Shown: positions 1 to 5,558, counted from the stretch's first letter. The stretch is DNA of 7,072 bases from JALXCG01 sp026991065 [NCBI: Gemmatimonadota bacterium] (GCA_026991065.1 JALXCG010000242.1:1-7072); one strand, 5' to 3'. Translations and numbers: made by a program. Notes: generated by a model from the sequence alone, not told the origin.

Positions 1-1611
1 GCTGAAGAAGCCGCTGAGCGTGCCCGGCGCCGGCGGCGCCTGCGTCAGCAGCAGCGCCGCGCCGGCGGCGAAGGCCAGCAGCGCCACGGCGGCCGTGAGC
101 TTGACCGGCATCCGCGCCGCCAGCGCGGTCGCCAGCAGGCCGCCGGCCGCCATCACCCAGATGCCGCCGCTCAGCTCCGGCAGGCCGCGCACCAGCAGCA
201 CCCCGCCCAGCAGCAGCGAAGCCAGCACCGCGCTGCCCCCGGTCACCAGCTCGCGCGTGGCGTAGGCGCGCGGATCGCTCGCCGATTCCTCGCCGGACCG
301 CGGCCCGAGCGCCCGCAGCCAGCGGAAGTAGTAGACGAACTCCAGCAGCGAGCCCAGCAGCAGCGGCCCGATCCAGACCGCGCCGCCGCCGCGCGCCAGG
401 CCGACCAGCGCGTCCCATTTGCCGAAGAAGCCGGCGAAGGGCGGCATTCCGGTGATCGCCAGCAACAGCACCACCAGCCCCAGGCGCACACACGGCTTGC
501 GGCCGAACGCCCCGCGCCAGTCCTCGATCCGCTCACCGCCGTGGGCGCCCGCAAACCAGAGCAGCCCCGCCTTGGCCAGGGTGTGATTCAGCAGCAGCAG
601 GCCGACCGCCGTTGCCGGAACCGCGCCGGTGCGGACGAAAGGCAGCAGGAAGACCAGCAGCCCCACCTGCGCCGACGACGAATAGCCGAGCATCCGCCGC
701 ACCCGCTTCTGCCGCCCGGCGATCAGATTCGCCAGCACGAAAGTGAGCATGCCGAGGGTGGCGACCGCATTCATCCACACGCCGCCGGCGGGGAAGATCG
801 GCAGAATTTTCCACGCCGCGTAGAGCATCGCGTTGACCGTGGTGCCCACCAGCAGCGCCATGACCCCCGGGTCCACCCCGTCGTAGAGGTCGATGGCCGG
901 TCCGTTCAGCGGAAAGAGCTTCAACTCGGCGGTCAGCCCCACCAGCAGCAGCACCAGCACCAGGCCGATCGCCCCCTGCATCGCCGCCGCCCCGGCCGCC
1001 CCGGCTGCGCCGCCCGCCAGTACGCCCGGCAGATCGCCGATGATCACATCGATATTCAGCGTGCCGGTCGCCTTGTAGAGGAGCGCCACCGCGAGCAGGA
1101 TGAAGGTGGAGACCGCCGACCCCAGCACCATGTATTTGAAGCCCGCCTCCAGCCCCGAACGCTCGCGACCGAAAGCGACGATCGCGTAGGTGCCGATGGA
1201 GGTGATCTCCAGGAACACATAGAGATTGAAGAGATCGCGCGTCATGATCAGGCCGCTGGCCCCGACCAGCAGCAAAAGTTGGAGCACATGGCCGCGCACC
1301 GAGCGCTTCTCATCCCGCGCCGGCAGGTAAAAGAGTGACGCCAGCGCGGTCAAGGCGGCCAGCAACACCAGCGACGCTTCCGCCAGGTCGAAGCGCAGAT
1401 TGATGCCGATCGGCGGCGCCCAGCCACCGGTGTAGATGTCGATGGCGGGCGCGCCGCCGGCGAAACCCAGGGCGTGTTGCAGCGCCACCGCCGCCACGAA
1501 AAGAACAGTTGCCGCATGCACCAGCCGCGTGGCCGTCCGCCCGAGTCGGTCGATGAGCGGCAGCAGGAACGCCACCGCCAGCGGCAGAGCGATCAATAGA
1601 ATTGGATTCAC
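1..1611 (-). CDS. mrpD: MrpD/MbhH-like proton-conducting antiporter subunit, 3' end cut by the window edge
   Basis: The reverse-strand frame is open for 537 codons from a GTG at 1611 to position 1 with no stop, so the C-terminus is missing. The start forms a GTGA overlap with the mrpC stop; a second in-frame GTG lies at 1614. The protein is almost wholly hydrophobic with many membrane segments, as in the MrpD/NuoN/NuoM family that conducts ions through the inner membrane. Visible family marks are the TM5 glutamate (E135, in LFNLYVFLEITSIGTYAI), a TM7-type lysine (K231, in AELKLFPLN), a TM10-type His/Lys (H343, K347, in LLNHTLAKAGLL), and GMPPFAGFFGKW at 388-399. Odd points: the usual WLPDAH-type motif after the TM7 lysine is absent (NGPAIDLYDGVDP instead), and the expected TM8 lysine is an asparagine (N260). 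It is already longer than typical MrpD (about 490 residues). It may be one of several D-type paralogues in the operon. Confidence 0.9.
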   Translation of the reverse strand, partial: MNPILLIALPLAVAFLLPLIDRLGRTATRLVHAATVLFVAAVALQHALGFAGGAPAIDIYTGGWAPPIGINLRFDLAEASLVLLAALTALASLFYLPARDEKRSVRGHVLQLLLLVGASGLIMTRDLFNLYVFLEITSIGTYAIVAFGRERSGLEAGFKYMVLGSAVSTFILLAVALLYKATGTLNIDVIIGDLPGVLAGGAAGAAGAAAMQGAIGLVLVLLLVGLTAELKLFPLNGPAIDLYDGVDPGVMALLVGTTVNAMLYAAWKILPIFPAGGVWMNAVATLGMLTFVLANLIAGRQKRVRRMLGYSSSAQVGLLVFLLPFVRTGAVPATAVGLLLLNHTLAKAGLLWFAGAHGGERIEDWRGAFGRKPCVRLGLVVLLLAITGMPPFAGFFGKWDALVGLARGGGAVWIGPLLLGSLLEFVYYFRWLRALGPRSGEESASDPRAYATRELVTGGSAVLASLLLGGVLLVRGLPELSGGIWVMAAGGLLATALAARMPVKLTAAVALLAFAAGAALLLTQAPPAPGTLSGFFS

Positions 1612-1991
1612 CACTTCAACCTCGTCAGTGCGTTCACATCCAGGGTTTTGGTGTTGGCATAGAGGCGCACAATGGTCGCCAGCATCAAACCGGTTACACC
1701 CACACCAATGACAATCGCGGTCAGCACCAGGGCCTGCGGCACCGGATCCATCACCGCCCCCTGCTTCACCACCAGCGACCCGGCGTCTTCCAGCAGCGCC
1801 GGACTATCAACGATCGGCGCGGTCGCCCCGCGCACATAGCCGAGTGTCACGATCAGGATGTTGGCGCCGGTTCCGAGCAGCGAGAATCCCAGCGCCATCT
1901 TGATCAGATTGCGCTTGATCAGCACCCCCGCCAGGCCGACCAGAATCAGGGCGATCGCCGCCGCGCTGTAGAGTGTCACGAACTCCATCAT
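1608..1991 (-). CDS. mrpC: MrpC / NuoK-like antiporter subunit
   Basis: This is a 127-residue protein with three hydrophobic segments, the size and layout of MrpC and its relative NuoK (MbhG in hydrogenase complexes). It sits next to the D-type subunit in the membrane arm. The diagnostic stretch DPVPQALVLTAIVIG lies at residues 82-96, and a LLGTGANILIV segment at 38-48. Two adjacent ATG codons (1991 and 1988) could start it. The first overlaps the mrpB stop as ATGA; a GGGAG Shine-Dalgarno lies 3 bases before the first and 6 before the second, so the second is equally possible. The stop overlaps the next gene. The open frame reaches further upstream to 2129, but that part reads like the mrpB sequence in another frame and is not membrane-like. 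Confidence 0.95.
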   Translation of the reverse strand: MMEFVTLYSAAAIALILVGLAGVLIKRNLIKMALGFSLLGTGANILIVTLGYVRGATAPIVDSPALLEDAGSLVVKQGAVMDPVPQALVLTAIVIGVGVTGLMLATIVRLYANTKTLDVNALTRLKW

Positions 1992-2698
1992 CGGCTCCCT
2001 TCCCGCTTGACTTCCGGCTCCGCCGAATGGGTCATCTGGTCCAGCAGCGCCGACAGTTCGGTACCGACCTTGAGCCCGATCAGCACATAGATCACCGGGA
2101 TCAGGCCCGCCGAAAAGAGATCTCCCCACTGCCCCAGCGGAACCCGGTTGGCGAGGAACGAACCGGCCGCGAACAACCCCACGAACCCGACCAGCACATA
2201 GGCGAAGCCGGAGAGACTCTCGATCCAGGAGAGCAGCCCGTGCGGCAGATGCCGGTCGCGGTTCGCCAGCAGCATCATCAGCACCGCCGAAGCGACCACC
2301 GCTCCGCCCTGGAAACCGCCGCCCGGCGTCAGATGACCATGAATAAAGATGTAGGCGCCGAAGAGCAGCACCGGCGCCAGCAGCAGGTAGGACCCGGTGC
2401 GCACCAACTCACTGGCCGGCACCGGCGCCGGCAGCACCAGCCCCTGCCTTCGCCGCAGCACGAAACCGATCCCGGTGACCGAGAGAAAGAGCACCACCAC
2501 TTCGCCCAGGGTATCGAAACCGCGATAGTTGACCACCACCGAGGTGACCAGGTTGGAACCGCGGTTGTCGACCAGCCCCTGCGATGCATAGTGCGCCGCC
2601 ACCTGCCCCAACTCCTCGCCCGGCTGCAGCAGCGGCGCCAGGCGCAGCGACAGCGTGGCCAGGAGCGCCAGCATCACCAAAGAGAAAAGAGGCTTCAT
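1988..2698 (-). CDS. mrpB: MbhE-MrpB fusion antiporter subunit
   Basis: The 236-residue protein has two parts. Residues 1-85 match the C-terminal end of MrpA, which is a separate protein (MbhE) in Mbh complexes: one N-terminal membrane segment, then SNLVTSVVVNYRGFDTLGEV at 48-67 and a second segment. Residues about 95-225 are a MnhB/MrpB domain with four hydrophobic segments, the motif HGHLTPGGGFQGGAV at 120-134, and SAGLIPVIYVLIGLKVGTEL at 197-216. In classical mrp operons MrpB is about 140 residues and the first part belongs to MrpA. The ATG overlaps the upstream stop as ATGA and has a strong GGAGGTG Shine-Dalgarno at 2704-2710. The C-terminal tail is charged and probably cytoplasmic. Domain identity is clear; the exact boundary between the halves is inferred. 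Confidence 0.94.
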   Translation of the reverse strand: MKPLFSLVMLALLATLSLRLAPLLQPGEELGQVAAHYASQGLVDNRGSNLVTSVVVNYRGFDTLGEVVVLFLSVTGIGFVLRRRQGLVLPAPVPASELVRTGSYLLLAPVLLFGAYIFIHGHLTPGGGFQGGAVVASAVLMMLLANRDRHLPHGLLSWIESLSGFAYVLVGFVGLFAAGSFLANRVPLGQWGDLFSAGLIPVIYVLIGLKVGTELSALLDQMTHSAEPEVKREGSR

Positions 2699-2952
2699 CG
2701 TTGCACCTCCGGCCCTTTTTCATGGCTCTCGGTACGCCGCACCACAATCAGAAAGATCACCGTGCTCAGCGCCGACCCGATTGCCGCCTCGGTCATCGCC
2801 ACATCGGGAGCGCCGAGCCGCAGAAAGATGAACGACGCCGCCAGGCTCACCACGCCGACCAGGATCACCGCGGAGACCAGATTGCGCACCCACATCGCCG
2901 CCGCCGCCGCCGCCAGCATGATCGCGCCCACAAAGATATCGATCAGAATCAT
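2695..2952 (-). CDS. DUF4040/MbhD-like small antiporter subunit
   Basis: This 85-residue protein has three hydrophobic segments. Its family mark is LGAPDVAMTEAAIGS at residues 46-60, typical of the DUF4040 domain. That domain forms the late membrane helices of MrpA and exists as a stand-alone subunit, MbhD, in membrane-bound hydrogenases. Here it is stand-alone. With the MbhE-like part of the next gene it would supply the MrpA C-terminal helices that contact MrpB/MrpC-type subunits. It is translationally coupled at both ends by ATGA overlaps with mrpG and mrpB. The last 15 residues are charged. Annotation pipelines may call it a hydrogenase subunit, or MnhB because of its neighbour; the motif and size favour MbhD. 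Confidence 0.92.
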   Translation of the reverse strand: MILIDIFVGAIMLAAAAAAMWVRNLVSAVILVGVVSLAASFIFLRLGAPDVAMTEAAIGSALSTVIFLIVVRRTESHEKGPEVQR

Positions 2953-3332
2953 GCTTCTGTCTCCGCGTCTGTCGCCACCTTGCTTTCGACCAGCGCCGGG
3001 CTCTCCAGCCCATACTCATCGCGCAAAGCATCGCGTATCGACCCCTTGGCCAGCGGCAGCCCGGCCCGGTGCACCGCGCGCGCCAGCGCATGCGAAGAGA
3101 GCGGGTTGGTGATCACCACAAAAAGCGCCACCAGCCAGATCTTCGGCAGCCACTCCGGATGGTGCAGGCCCAGCCCCGTGAGCGACAGAATTACTCCCAG
3201 CGTCGACGCTTTGGTGCCGGTCTGCACCCGGTTGTAGAAATCGGGCATCCGCACCAGCCCCAGCGCCGCCAGAAAGAGAAAAAGCGCCCCGACCAGGGTA
3301 AGGAGCGCGCCGATTACATCCAGCACCTGCAT
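2949..3332 (-). CDS. mrpG: MrpG / MnhG antiporter subunit
   Basis: This is a 127-residue protein with three hydrophobic helices. The MrpG signature LVRMPDFYNRVQTGTKASTL spans residues 26-45, followed by a membrane segment and the conserved TNPLSSHALARAVHRAG near residues 79-95. The last 30 residues form a charged tail (many D/E/K), giving a slightly longer protein than the usual 100-120. I chose the ATG at 3332, which forms a TGATG overlap with the mrpF stop and sits about 5 bases after a GGGGG purine run. A GTG directly before it at 3335 is the alternative and adds one residue. The stop overlaps the DUF4040 gene start. Confidence 0.95.
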   Translation of the reverse strand: MQVLDVIGALLTLVGALFLFLAALGLVRMPDFYNRVQTGTKASTLGVILSLTGLGLHHPEWLPKIWLVALFVVITNPLSSHALARAVHRAGLPLAKGSIRDALRDEYGLESPALVESKVATDAETEA

Positions 3333-3592
3333 CACAACCCCCGATCAAAATAGCGCGCCAGCGAAAGCACGCCGAGAAAAGAGAGCAGCGCGTAAACCAT
3401 CGACACATCGATGTAGATCCCGCGCCCCGATTTGACCGCCAGGCCGACGATCAGCGGCAGCAGAATCGACGTCAACACATCCATGCTGGCCGCCCGCGTC
3501 GGCGTATCCGGCCCGCGCAGGAGCTGCCACGTCGCCATCAGCGCCGCCACGGCCACCACCGCCAGCGCCGCCGTGAGAATCAGACTAGCCAA
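3332..3592 (-). CDS. mrpF: MrpF / MnhF antiporter subunit (TTG start)
   Basis: This 86-residue, three-helix protein belongs to the MrpF/MbhB family. The conserved RAASMDVLTSILLPLIVGLA lies at residues 33-52 and IYIDVSMVYALLSFLG at 59-74, with the family's acidic residues at D38 and D62. No ATG is suitably placed. The chosen TTG at 3592 lies inside the end of mrpE (8-base overlap) and follows a very strong Shine-Dalgarno at 3594-3603, spaced 6 bases from its GGAGG core. The protein ends in ARYFDRGL and its stop overlaps mrpG. It is probably one of the small membrane subunits packed beside MrpE and MrpG. Confidence 0.94.
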   Translation of the reverse strand: MASLILTAALAVVAVAALMATWQLLRGPDTPTRAASMDVLTSILLPLIVGLAVKSGRGIYIDVSMVYALLSFLGVLSLARYFDRGL

Positions 3593-4094
3593 AGATCACC
3601 TCCAGGTATTTCTCGAACCCGGCCACGATCTTGCGTGACGCTTGCTGAATATCGTCCGACTCCACATTGATCCAGTGGATGAAGAAATCTTCGTCGCGCA
3701 TGTCGACCGACAGTGTTCCCGGAGTCAGCGTGATCGAATTGGCCAGGATCAGGCGCCCCAGCGGGCTTTTCAGCCGCGTCCGCACCTTCACAATTCCCGG
3801 CTTGATCAGCAGCTTCTTCCCCAGCACCCGCCGCGCCACATCCACATTGGCCTTGGCGATCTCCTTGACCAAATAGGGAATGTACAGCATTGCGTAGAGG
3901 AACCGCTTGGGCATCATCAACACGCTGCCGCCGAAGCGCGGACTGCGCCACGTAAAGAGCGCGGCCAGCGCCGCCACCAGCAACCCCACCGCCAACTCCT
4001 GCACCGCGAAAGATGCGGTGAGAACCACCCACATCACCCACAGCAGGCCGGTCGTGGCGAGATACCTGGGTAAAGGAGACTTTTTTTTGGACAT
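3585..4094 (-). CDS. mrpE: MrpE / MnhE antiporter subunit
   Basis: This 169-residue protein is the first gene of the antiporter operon. Two N-terminal membrane segments (about residues 11-48) precede an amphipathic region and a soluble C-terminal domain, as in MrpE/MbhA. The family mark ANSITLTPGTLSVDMRDEDF spans residues 118-137. The ATG at 4094 gives the usual family length. The open frame extends upstream to 4244, but the extra 50 residues are arginine- and proline-rich, lack membrane character and cross a hairpin, so they were left out. A GGGAA element lies about 8 bases before the ATG and is only a moderate Shine-Dalgarno. Codons 3-5 form a run of eight A bases, a possible slippage site. 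The stop lies 8 bases inside mrpF. Confidence 0.94.
   Translation of the reverse strand: MSKKKSPLPRYLATTGLLWVMWVVLTASFAVQELAVGLLVAALAALFTWRSPRFGGSVLMMPKRFLYAMLYIPYLVKEIAKANVDVARRVLGKKLLIKPGIVKVRTRLKSPLGRLILANSITLTPGTLSVDMRDEDFFIHWINVESDDIQQASRKIVAGFEKYLEVIFG
3594..3603 (-). promoter_or_regulatory. Strong Shine-Dalgarno for mrpF
   Basis: On the minus strand this reads GGAGGTGATC, fully complementary to ten bases at the 3' end of typical bacterial 16S rRNA. It lies within the last codons of mrpE and is spaced correctly for the TTG at 3592, so it decides the mrpF start. Confidence 0.85.
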
Positions 4095-4145
4095 AACTTT
4101 TGTTCCCGCGCAATCGGCTGGGCGAGGGATCCTGCCGCCCTGCAT

Positions 4146-4184
4146 GCGTTGCACTCCCGGTGCCCGGGGCAAGCGTCGCAACGC
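4146..4184. repeat. Nested inverted repeat in the mrpE leader
   Basis: GCGTTGC at 4146-4152 pairs perfectly with GCAACGC at 4178-4184. Inside, CCCGG at 4156-4160 pairs with CCGGG at 4164-4168 around a 3-base loop. No T-run follows on either strand, so it is not a standard terminator. If transcribed toward mrpE it would fold about 50 bases before the start codon. Role unknown. Confidence 0.5.
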
Positions 4185-4245
4185 CCGTCCCGTCCCAAGA
4201 GACACCGCGCAGGCAGCGTGAAAGCGATCCGCGTGGTGCAACAAA

Positions 4246-4261
4246 ATGCTGCATGCAGCAT
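4246..4261. repeat. Perfect 16-base palindrome
   Basis: ATGCTGCATGCAGCAT equals its own reverse complement. It lies about 70 bases past the stop of the diiron gene and 150 bases before mrpE. On the minus strand it is followed directly by TTTG TT, so it could act as a weak intrinsic terminator for the diiron gene (6-base stem, CATG loop). Equally, it could be an operator for a dimeric regulator of mrpE. The core CTGCATGC recurs at 4140-4147. The palindrome itself is certain; its function is not. Confidence 0.5.
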
Positions 4262-4330
4262 CAGCGATTGGATCAAAATGGGCGGCCAGAGGCGCCGGCT
4301 ACACCCAGCGCGCGCCCCGGACCCGGAACC

Positions 4331-4777
4331 TCAATTGTCTCGAAGGACCAATTCGTCGTACTCCGTCTCGAAGCGAAGCTTGTGCCTGGCCTCCTCTTGC
4401 GCCAGAGCCAAGAACACCGATTCGAGTTTCGTTCCGTGAACCTTGGCCGCCAGATCCTGGTAGAGGCGAATGGCGGCTTTCTCCCGCTGAATCACCGCGA
4501 TCAGGGCGGTCTGGTAGTCCATCTCGGGGCTGGCCTCCACCTCCACCACATAGTCCGAGATGCGCAGATCCAGCACCGCCGCGCGCACTTCCAGGGGGAT
4601 CTCGCCGGCCTTCACAGCCAGCAGTTTGGCCTTGTGCTGCAACTCCTCCGCCTCATAGGAAAGAAGCAATTTGCGCAACGTCCCATCTTCGGTTCGGGCG
4701 GCCAGGCCGGCATAGAATGCCGCGGCCTTTTCTTCTTCGCCGATCGCGAAATCGAGGATCTCATCGGGGTTTTGCAT
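4331..4777 (-). CDS. Ferritin-like / rubrerythrin-type diiron protein
   Basis: This 148-residue, all-helical soluble protein has the four-helix-bundle pattern of the ferritin-like superfamily (COG1633-type rubrerythrin domain). Candidate iron ligands fall in order: E15 in EEEKAAAFY, then E45 and H48 in YEAEELQHKAKLL, E99 in IQREKAAIRLY, and E129 and H132 in LAQEEARHKL. This is the full 2x(E, ExxH) set of a working diiron site. There is no C-terminal rubredoxin zinc/iron domain (no cysteines at all), so it is not full rubrerythrin. Likely roles are peroxide reduction, oxidative-stress protection or iron handling in the cytoplasm; the sequence does not choose among them. The ATG at 4777 was preferred over an upstream start at 4912 because the extra 45 residues are unrelated to the fold. 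It has only a weak Shine-Dalgarno (GGAT). Same strand as the antiporter genes, but 236 bases from them. Confidence 0.9.
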   Translation of the reverse strand: MQNPDEILDFAIGEEEKAAAFYAGLAARTEDGTLRKLLLSYEAEELQHKAKLLAVKAGEIPLEVRAAVLDLRISDYVVEVEASPEMDYQTALIAVIQREKAAIRLYQDLAAKVHGTKLESVFLALAQEEARHKLRFETEYDELVLRDN

Positions 4778-4933
4778 CGTCAAAATCCGCAGAAAAGAGC
4801 TGACGACTGGAAGTGTAATCCGGCCTCGCCGGCAGCCTCCCGCGCGAATTGTTTCACCGGGCGTTGCAAGCGAGGACCGAAAACTAACACTGCCCGGATG
4901 CGATTCACACAAAATTGCAACTCCCCCGGCGAT

Positions 4934-4953
4934 TTTTTTGCACTTTTTTGCGC
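4934..4953. repeat. Two phased T/A tracts in direct repeat
   Basis: TTTTTTGCAC is followed directly by TTTTTTGCGC, a 10-base direct repeat with one difference. The six-base tracts are one helical turn apart, which usually bends DNA. They lie about 160 bases upstream of the diiron gene start and may serve as an UP-like element or a binding site for a nucleoid protein. This is inference from spacing and composition only. Confidence 0.45.
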
Positions 4954-5132
4954 TAGATGGGCAGATGCAAAGAAAGCTCCCGCTATGCTTGTGTTGTCAA
5001 CAGAAAATAGAATGCGGATGCGCGCAACAGTTTCTGCGAAACGAGCCCGATACCGCTTCAATCGCGCCGCAGCAACCGCGGTTTCGGTGGTTTCGCGCTC
5101 TTTTTCGGGAAGTGCACCAGGAGCGCGGCGCA

Positions 5133-5463
5133 CCGGTTCCGGGGCTCCGCCAGCGGCGCAGACCGCTCCCGGAACCGGATCGGTCGTGGCCGAGGCCGCG
5201 CTCCGCCCGCAGGGCGGCCTTGGCTCCAAAACGCCGATTCCCCCTCCGGGGAAGCCGACGGCGGCGGCACCGCCATGGGGGAACGCGGCGGAGCGGCGAA
5301 CGGGCGCTGGTGGCCGGAAAGGAGCCGAACCCCGCCGCGCCGGCCCGCAGGCAAGTTCGGCCGGATCCCGGCGCCTGGAAGCCGCGCGCTGCTCCGCTGG
5401 GGGAGCGGGGGCGGGGGTGCGCCGCGGCGCCGGAGCACCCCACACAAGAAAAGGAGTGTGTGG
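5133..5463. ncRNA. Candidate structured element, hairpin-dense (strand unknown)
   Basis: A row of inverted repeats fills this stretch. CCGGTTCCGGG at 5133-5143 pairs perfectly over 11 bases with 5168-5178, with an inner AGCGG/CCGCT stem (5152-5156, 5163-5167). A two-part hairpin runs 5188-5225 (8 pairs with two wobbles, a 7-base bulge, then CCGCCC/GGGCGG). TTCCCC/GGGGAA at 5238-5253 competes with a longer pairing to 5277-5283. Further stems are GCCGG/CCGGC at 5360-5372, CTGCTCC/GGAGCGG at 5389-5408 (one wobble), GGGGTGC/GCACCCC at 5414-5441, and CCACACA/TGTGTGG at 5440-5463 with an AGAAAAGGAG loop. It does not match RNase P RNA, tmRNA, SRP RNA or 6S RNA by the conserved stretches I know. High GC makes short stems common by chance, so an RNA gene is only a possibility. 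Confidence 0.25.
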
Positions 5464-5490
5464 AACCCGCGCGCAACAGTCCTGATGGCA

Positions 5491-5518
5491 TGGACGCTGA
5501 TTTCGCGGATGGTAAAAT
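5491..5518 (+). promoter_or_regulatory. Possible sigma-70-type promoter of the LVIVD gene
   Basis: TGGACG at 5491-5496 (4 of 6 matches to TTGACA) and TAAAAT at 5513-5518 (5 of 6 to TATAAT) are separated by 16 bases. Transcription would start near 5525, leaving a leader of about 35 bases that includes the Shine-Dalgarno at 5547-5552. No other good pair was seen close to the gene. Confidence 0.4.
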
Positions 5519-5558
5519 GGAATTGCATATCTCAATCTGATCCCGGAAGGAGCGTCCC

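Larger units (their letters stand above)
4778..5558. other. Long non-coding region between the divergent diiron and LVIVD genes
   Basis: No credible gene was found here. Frames on both strands are open for 150-280 codons, but their products are arginine/proline/alanine-rich with no domains, as expected of GC-rich non-coding DNA. About 4778-5030 is mixed to AT-rich and should hold the leftward diiron promoter; I could not choose -35/-10 boxes there. A small hairpin, CCGGC/GCCGG at 4820-4832, falls in its presumed leader. An inverted repeat GTTGCAA/TTGCAAC lies at 4863-4869 and 4915-4921, and TGTTG-T-CAACA at 4992-5002. About 5050-5463 is very GC-rich and rich in hairpins, listed separately. 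The last 60 bases hold the promoter and ribosome binding site of the LVIVD gene. Confidence 0.75.

Noticed and set aside
541-1338. 265-codon plus-strand frame opposite mrpD
   Set aside because: The product is rich in Q, H and R with no domain, a typical antisense shadow of a GC-rich membrane protein gene. The minus strand frame has clear MrpD motifs.
1973-3112. 379-codon plus-strand frame opposite mrpB and the DUF4040 gene
   Set aside because: Its composition (Q/H/R-rich, low complexity) and its position opposite well-supported genes mark it as an antisense shadow.
4095-4244. N-terminal extension of mrpE by 50 residues
   Set aside because: The extra residues are not membrane-like, cross an inverted repeat, and exceed the family length. 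The ATG at 4094 fits better.
4920-4953. Intrinsic terminator at the T-runs
   Set aside because: No stable hairpin directly precedes the T-runs on the plus strand, and no gene ends there.
5050-5463. RNase P RNA, tmRNA, SRP RNA or 6S RNA in the GC-rich gap
   Set aside because: The conserved RNase P stretch GAGGAAAGTCCG, the tmRNA ends and the SRP GGAAGCAGCC-type loop were not found on either strand.
4100-5485. 461-codon plus-strand frame across the diiron gene and the gap
   Set aside because: It is antisense to the diiron gene and then runs through GC-rich non-coding DNA, with no recognisable domain and biased R/P/A content.
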